15,337 nucleotides of DNA from Paracoccaceae bacterium (GTDB lineage Bacteria > Pseudomonadota > Alphaproteobacteria > Rhodobacterales > Rhodobacteraceae). The stretch spans positions 1 to 15,337 of the forward strand of contig JALQTL010000441.1 of NCBI GenBank assembly GCA_023260935.1, read 5' to 3'. Position numbers and translations under genes: made by a program. This document shows positions 13,057 through 15,337 of this stretch, one piece after another (the stretch's first letter is position 1; the number at the start of each line of letters is the position of its first letter). The notes below the pieces were generated by a model, which did no database searches, was not told where the DNA came from, and saw nothing but the letters and a program-made list of their open reading frames with translations.

Positions 13057-14244
13057 ATGGCAAGCGGAGGCCCATGGGGCGGCGGTGGCGGCTCGGGCGG
13101 GGATGATCGGGGCAATGGCGGGCGCGATGATGACCGTCGGCCGGCAGGCGGGCGCAAGCCCGGCAATGATGGCCCCCAGATCCCCGAGATCGACGAGATC
13201 GTGAAGAAGGGGCAGGAACAGCTGCGCGTCCTGATGGGCGGCAAGGGCCGGGGCGGGTTCAACAACGGCGGGGGTGGCGGTGGCCGTGGCCCCGAAGGCC
13301 CGCGGGTGACCAAGCAGGGCATCGCGCTGGGCGCCTTGGCGGCCGTGGCGCTGTGGGCCTATATGTCATTCTATACGGTGCGGCCCGAAGAACGCTCGGT
13401 CGAGCTGTTTCTGGGCGAATTCTCCTCTGTCGGCAATCCGGGCCTGAACTTTGCGCCCTGGCCGATCATGACGGCGGAAATCGTGCAGGTGACGAACGAA
13501 CGCCAGACCGATATCGGCATTGGCCGCGGCGGCGAGGATGGCGGGCTTATGCTGACCCGTGACCAGAACATCGTCGACATCGGGTTCCAGGTGGTCTGGA
13601 ACATTTCGGACCCCGCGAAGTTCCTGTTCAATCTGGCCGATCCGGCCGACACGATCCGCGCGGTTTCGGAATCGGCGATGCGGGACATCATCGCCCGGTC
13701 CGAACTTTCGCCCATTCTGAACCGCGATCGTGGTGCCATTGCCCAGGATGTGCGGGCGCAGATTCAGGCGACGCTGGACAGTTACGAATCCGGCCTTTCG
13801 GTCATTCGTGTGAACTTCGAAAAGGCCGATCCGCCGCGCGAGGTGATCGATGCCTTCCGCGAGGTGCAGGCCGCCCAGCAGGAACGTGACCGGCTGGAAA
13901 AGGAAGCCGATGCCTATGCCAACCGGGTGACCGCTGGCGCCCGCGGCGAGGCAGCGCGGCTTCTGGAGGAATCCGAGGCCTATCGCGCCCAGGTCGTGAA
14001 CAATGCCCAAGGTGAGGCCAGCCGGTTCCTTTCGGTCTATGAGGAATATGTGAAGGCCCCCGAAGTCACCCGCAAGCGGATGTATCTGGAAACCATGGAA
14101 CGTGTCTTCGGCGGCATGAACAAGGTGATCCTTGATGGCGTGCAGGGCGGCGAAGGCGGGCAGGGCGTCGTGCCCTTCCTGCCGTTGAACGAATTGGGCC
14201 GCCCGGCTGCCGCCGCGGCCGCGACGACCGGGGGGAACAACTGA
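13057..14244 (+). CDS. hflK: HflK, FtsH-associated SPFH membrane protein
   Basis: HflK and HflC form a large membrane cage around the FtsH protease and modulate degradation of membrane proteins. The 395-residue product starts with a long Gly-rich, charged cytoplasmic region (1-85) containing an amphipathic stretch PEIDEIVKKGQEQLRVLM, then one membrane helix (about 89-108), the SPFH/Band 7 domain beginning VRPEERSVELFLGEF, and an Ala/Glu-rich coiled-coil region with RDRLEKEADAYANRV. The tail ends in a Pro/Ala/Gly stretch. ATG 13057 is chosen because GAAGGG (13041-13046) precedes it; a TTG at 13048 sits too close to that site. Its TGA overlaps the hflC ATG by one base, indicating translational coupling, and the three-gene order hflK-hflC-DUF2065 is typical of Rhodobacterales. 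Confidence 0.94.
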   Translation: MASGGPWGGGGGSGGDDRGNGGRDDDRRPAGGRKPGNDGPQIPEIDEIVKKGQEQLRVLMGGKGRGGFNNGGGGGGRGPEGPRVTKQGIALGALAAVALWAYMSFYTVRPEERSVELFLGEFSSVGNPGLNFAPWPIMTAEIVQVTNERQTDIGIGRGGEDGGLMLTRDQNIVDIGFQVVWNISDPAKFLFNLADPADTIRAVSESAMRDIIARSELSPILNRDRGAIAQDVRAQIQATLDSYESGLSVIRVNFEKADPPREVIDAFREVQAAQQERDRLEKEADAYANRVTAGARGEAARLLEESEAYRAQVVNNAQGEASRFLSVYEEYVKAPEVTRKRMYLETMERVFGGMNKVILDGVQGGEGGQGVVPFLPLNELGRPAAAAAATTGGNN

Positions 14245-15125
14245 TGAAGATGCAAGTCGTTCTGCCTGTTCTGGCCGTGATCGGGGCGACGATCCTGTCG
14301 TCGCTGTTCATCGTCGATGAACGTGAAAAGGTGCTTGTGCTGCAATTCGGGCAGGTCAAGCAAGTGAAGGAAGATCCGGGTCTGGGCTTCAAGATTCCGC
14401 TGATTCAGGAAGTGGTGCGCTATGATGGCCGGATTCTGGGCCTTCAGGCACAACCTTTGGAAGTGACGCCGCTGGATGACCGCCGCCTGGTGGTTGATGC
14501 CTTTGCGCGCTGGCGGATCACCAATCTGGTTGATTTCCGCGAAGCCGTGGGTGCCGGCGGGGTAGATGCCGCCATCGCGCGTCTGGACCGCATCCTGAAT
14601 GCGGCCATCCGCGAAGTGCTGGGTTCGGTGCCGTCGAACCGGGTGCTTTCGGAAGACCGGACGGCACTGATGAACCAGATCCGCGACAGGGCCCGGGCGG
14701 AATCCGGTGCCTTGGGGGTCGAGGTGATCGACGTCCGCCTGACGCGCACCGACCTGCCTGATCAGAACCTTGCGGCAACCTTCGCCCGGATGCGGGCCGA
14801 ACGTGAACGCGAGGCGGCGGATGAAATCGCCCGGGGTGGTGAAGCCGCGCAGCGCGTGCGGGCTGCCGCAGACCGGACGGTGGTGGAACTGACCTCGGAC
14901 GCGCGCCGTCAGGCCGAAGTCATCCGCGGTGAGGCCGATGCCGAACGCAACGCGATCTATGCCGAAGCCTTTGGCCGCGATCCGGAGTTCTTTGCCTTTA
15001 CCCGCTCGCTCACCTCGTATGAACGTGCGCTGCAATCGGGCAATTCGTCCATCGTGATGCAGCCTGACAGCGAGTTCTTCGATTACTTGCGGTCGGAACG
15101 CCCGCCGGGAACCCCCGCGCAATGA
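14244..15125 (+). CDS. hflC: HflC, FtsH-associated SPFH membrane protein
   Basis: HflC is the obligate partner of HflK in the FtsH-regulating complex, exposed mainly on the periplasmic side. The 293-residue protein has an N-terminal signal-anchor helix (about 4-24), directly followed by the SPFH domain opening VDEREKVLVLQFGQVKQV. Family motifs include DDRRLVVDAFARWRI, VLGSVPSNRVLSEDR, a long Ala/Glu/Arg coiled-coil region (about 180-235) and the conserved end motif EFFAFTRSLTSYERAL before a short tail. Length and layout match the family. The start ATG overlaps the hflK stop (TGATG) and the stop overlaps the next ATG (ATGA), so all three genes are probably read as one coupled unit. The GGGGGG at 14230-14235 can serve as ribosome-binding site. 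Identification is firm. Confidence 0.95.
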   Translation: MKMQVVLPVLAVIGATILSSLFIVDEREKVLVLQFGQVKQVKEDPGLGFKIPLIQEVVRYDGRILGLQAQPLEVTPLDDRRLVVDAFARWRITNLVDFREAVGAGGVDAAIARLDRILNAAIREVLGSVPSNRVLSEDRTALMNQIRDRARAESGALGVEVIDVRLTRTDLPDQNLAATFARMRAEREREAADEIARGGEAAQRVRAAADRTVVELTSDARRQAEVIRGEADAERNAIYAEAFGRDPEFFAFTRSLTSYERALQSGNSSIVMQPDSEFFDYLRSERPPGTPAQ

Positions 15126-15337
15126 GTCTGATCTTGCTGGCCCTTGGGCTGGTTCTGGTTCTGGAGGGGCTGGCGCTTGCGCTGGCCCCTTCGCGTATCG
15201 AGGATCTGCTTGCCTTCTTTGCCAGCCTGACCCGCGACCAGCGGCGGCTGATGGGGCTGGCGGCGCTTGCCATTGGGGTTCTCGCCGTAGCGTCCATCAG
15301 TGGGACGGCGACACGGCTGAACGTAGGCCGCGCTCCA
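15122..15337 (+). CDS. DUF2065 family small membrane protein (cut by right edge)
   Basis: Starting at the ATG that overlaps the hflC stop by four bases, 72 codons run open to the window end. They encode a hydrophobic helix with the DUF2065 pattern ALGLVLVLEGLALALAPSRI, a short polar loop, and a second helix RLMGLAALAIGVLAVASI. DUF2065 proteins are short (usually 60-70 residues) two-helix inner-membrane proteins that often sit beside hflC and a DegP-type protease gene; their function is not known. The visible part already has nearly the normal length plus a tail STGT-like region (SGTATRLNVGRAP), so the stop should lie just beyond the edge. Coupling to hflC suggests a role linked to the HflKC-FtsH complex, which is inference. 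Confidence 0.82.
   Translation, partial: MSLILLALGLVLVLEGLALALAPSRIEDLLAFFASLTRDQRRLMGLAALAIGVLAVASISGTATRLNVGRAP

Noticed and set aside
11193..13322. A 709-codon minus-strand open frame over rpiA, gor and hflK
   Set aside because: It spans three confidently identified plus-strand genes and encodes a Pro/Arg/His-rich sequence with no domain.

Overview
The window is a GC-rich stretch of alphaproteobacterial chromosome, most likely from the Rhodobacterales (Rhodobacteraceae-like). The reasons are the gene set and order (secG next to pyrG, purA followed by a DUF2842 gene, rpiA followed by gor, hflK-hflC-DUF2065), the very Ala/Glu/Pro-rich 878-residue protein whose ends look like a conserved Rhodobacteraceae family, and an intergenic repeat of a type common in that group. 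Species cannot be told from the sequence alone.

Layout, left to right. On the minus strand lie the 5' part of pyrG (CTP synthase, cut by the left edge), secG (SecYEG translocon subunit) and a small VOC/glyoxalase-fold gene. Divergent from these on the plus strand are purA (adenylosuccinate synthetase) and a DUF2842 membrane-protein gene 25 nt downstream, closed by a strong bidirectional terminator. Next, on the minus strand, is the 878-aa low-complexity protein of unknown function. thiN (thiamine pyrophosphokinase) diverges from it and collides tail-to-tail, with a 31-nt overlap, with an EamA/DMT transporter. A small sulfotransferase-like gene follows on the plus strand. It is separated from minus-strand sdaA (L-serine ammonia-lyase, Fe-S type) by a multi-hairpin REP-like element. 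The right third is all plus strand: rpiA, gor (glutathione reductase), then the tightly overlapping cluster hflK-hflC-DUF2065, the last cut by the right edge.

Functionally this is mostly core metabolism and envelope housekeeping: nucleotide synthesis (pyrG, purA), thiamine diphosphate formation (thiN), serine degradation (sdaA), pentose phosphates and redox (rpiA, gor), protein export (secG) and membrane proteolysis control (hflKC). I see no phage, insertion sequence, CRISPR array, tRNA or rRNA. No gene-free stretch exceeds 300 bases; the longest is the 257 nt between the sdaA and rpiA starts.

No unmistakably new multi-gene system is visible. The observations most worth following are a nested hairpin in the pyrG leader that includes the Shine-Dalgarno sequence, the large two-ended disordered protein, the REP-like element, and a heat-shock-type promoter candidate before hflK.
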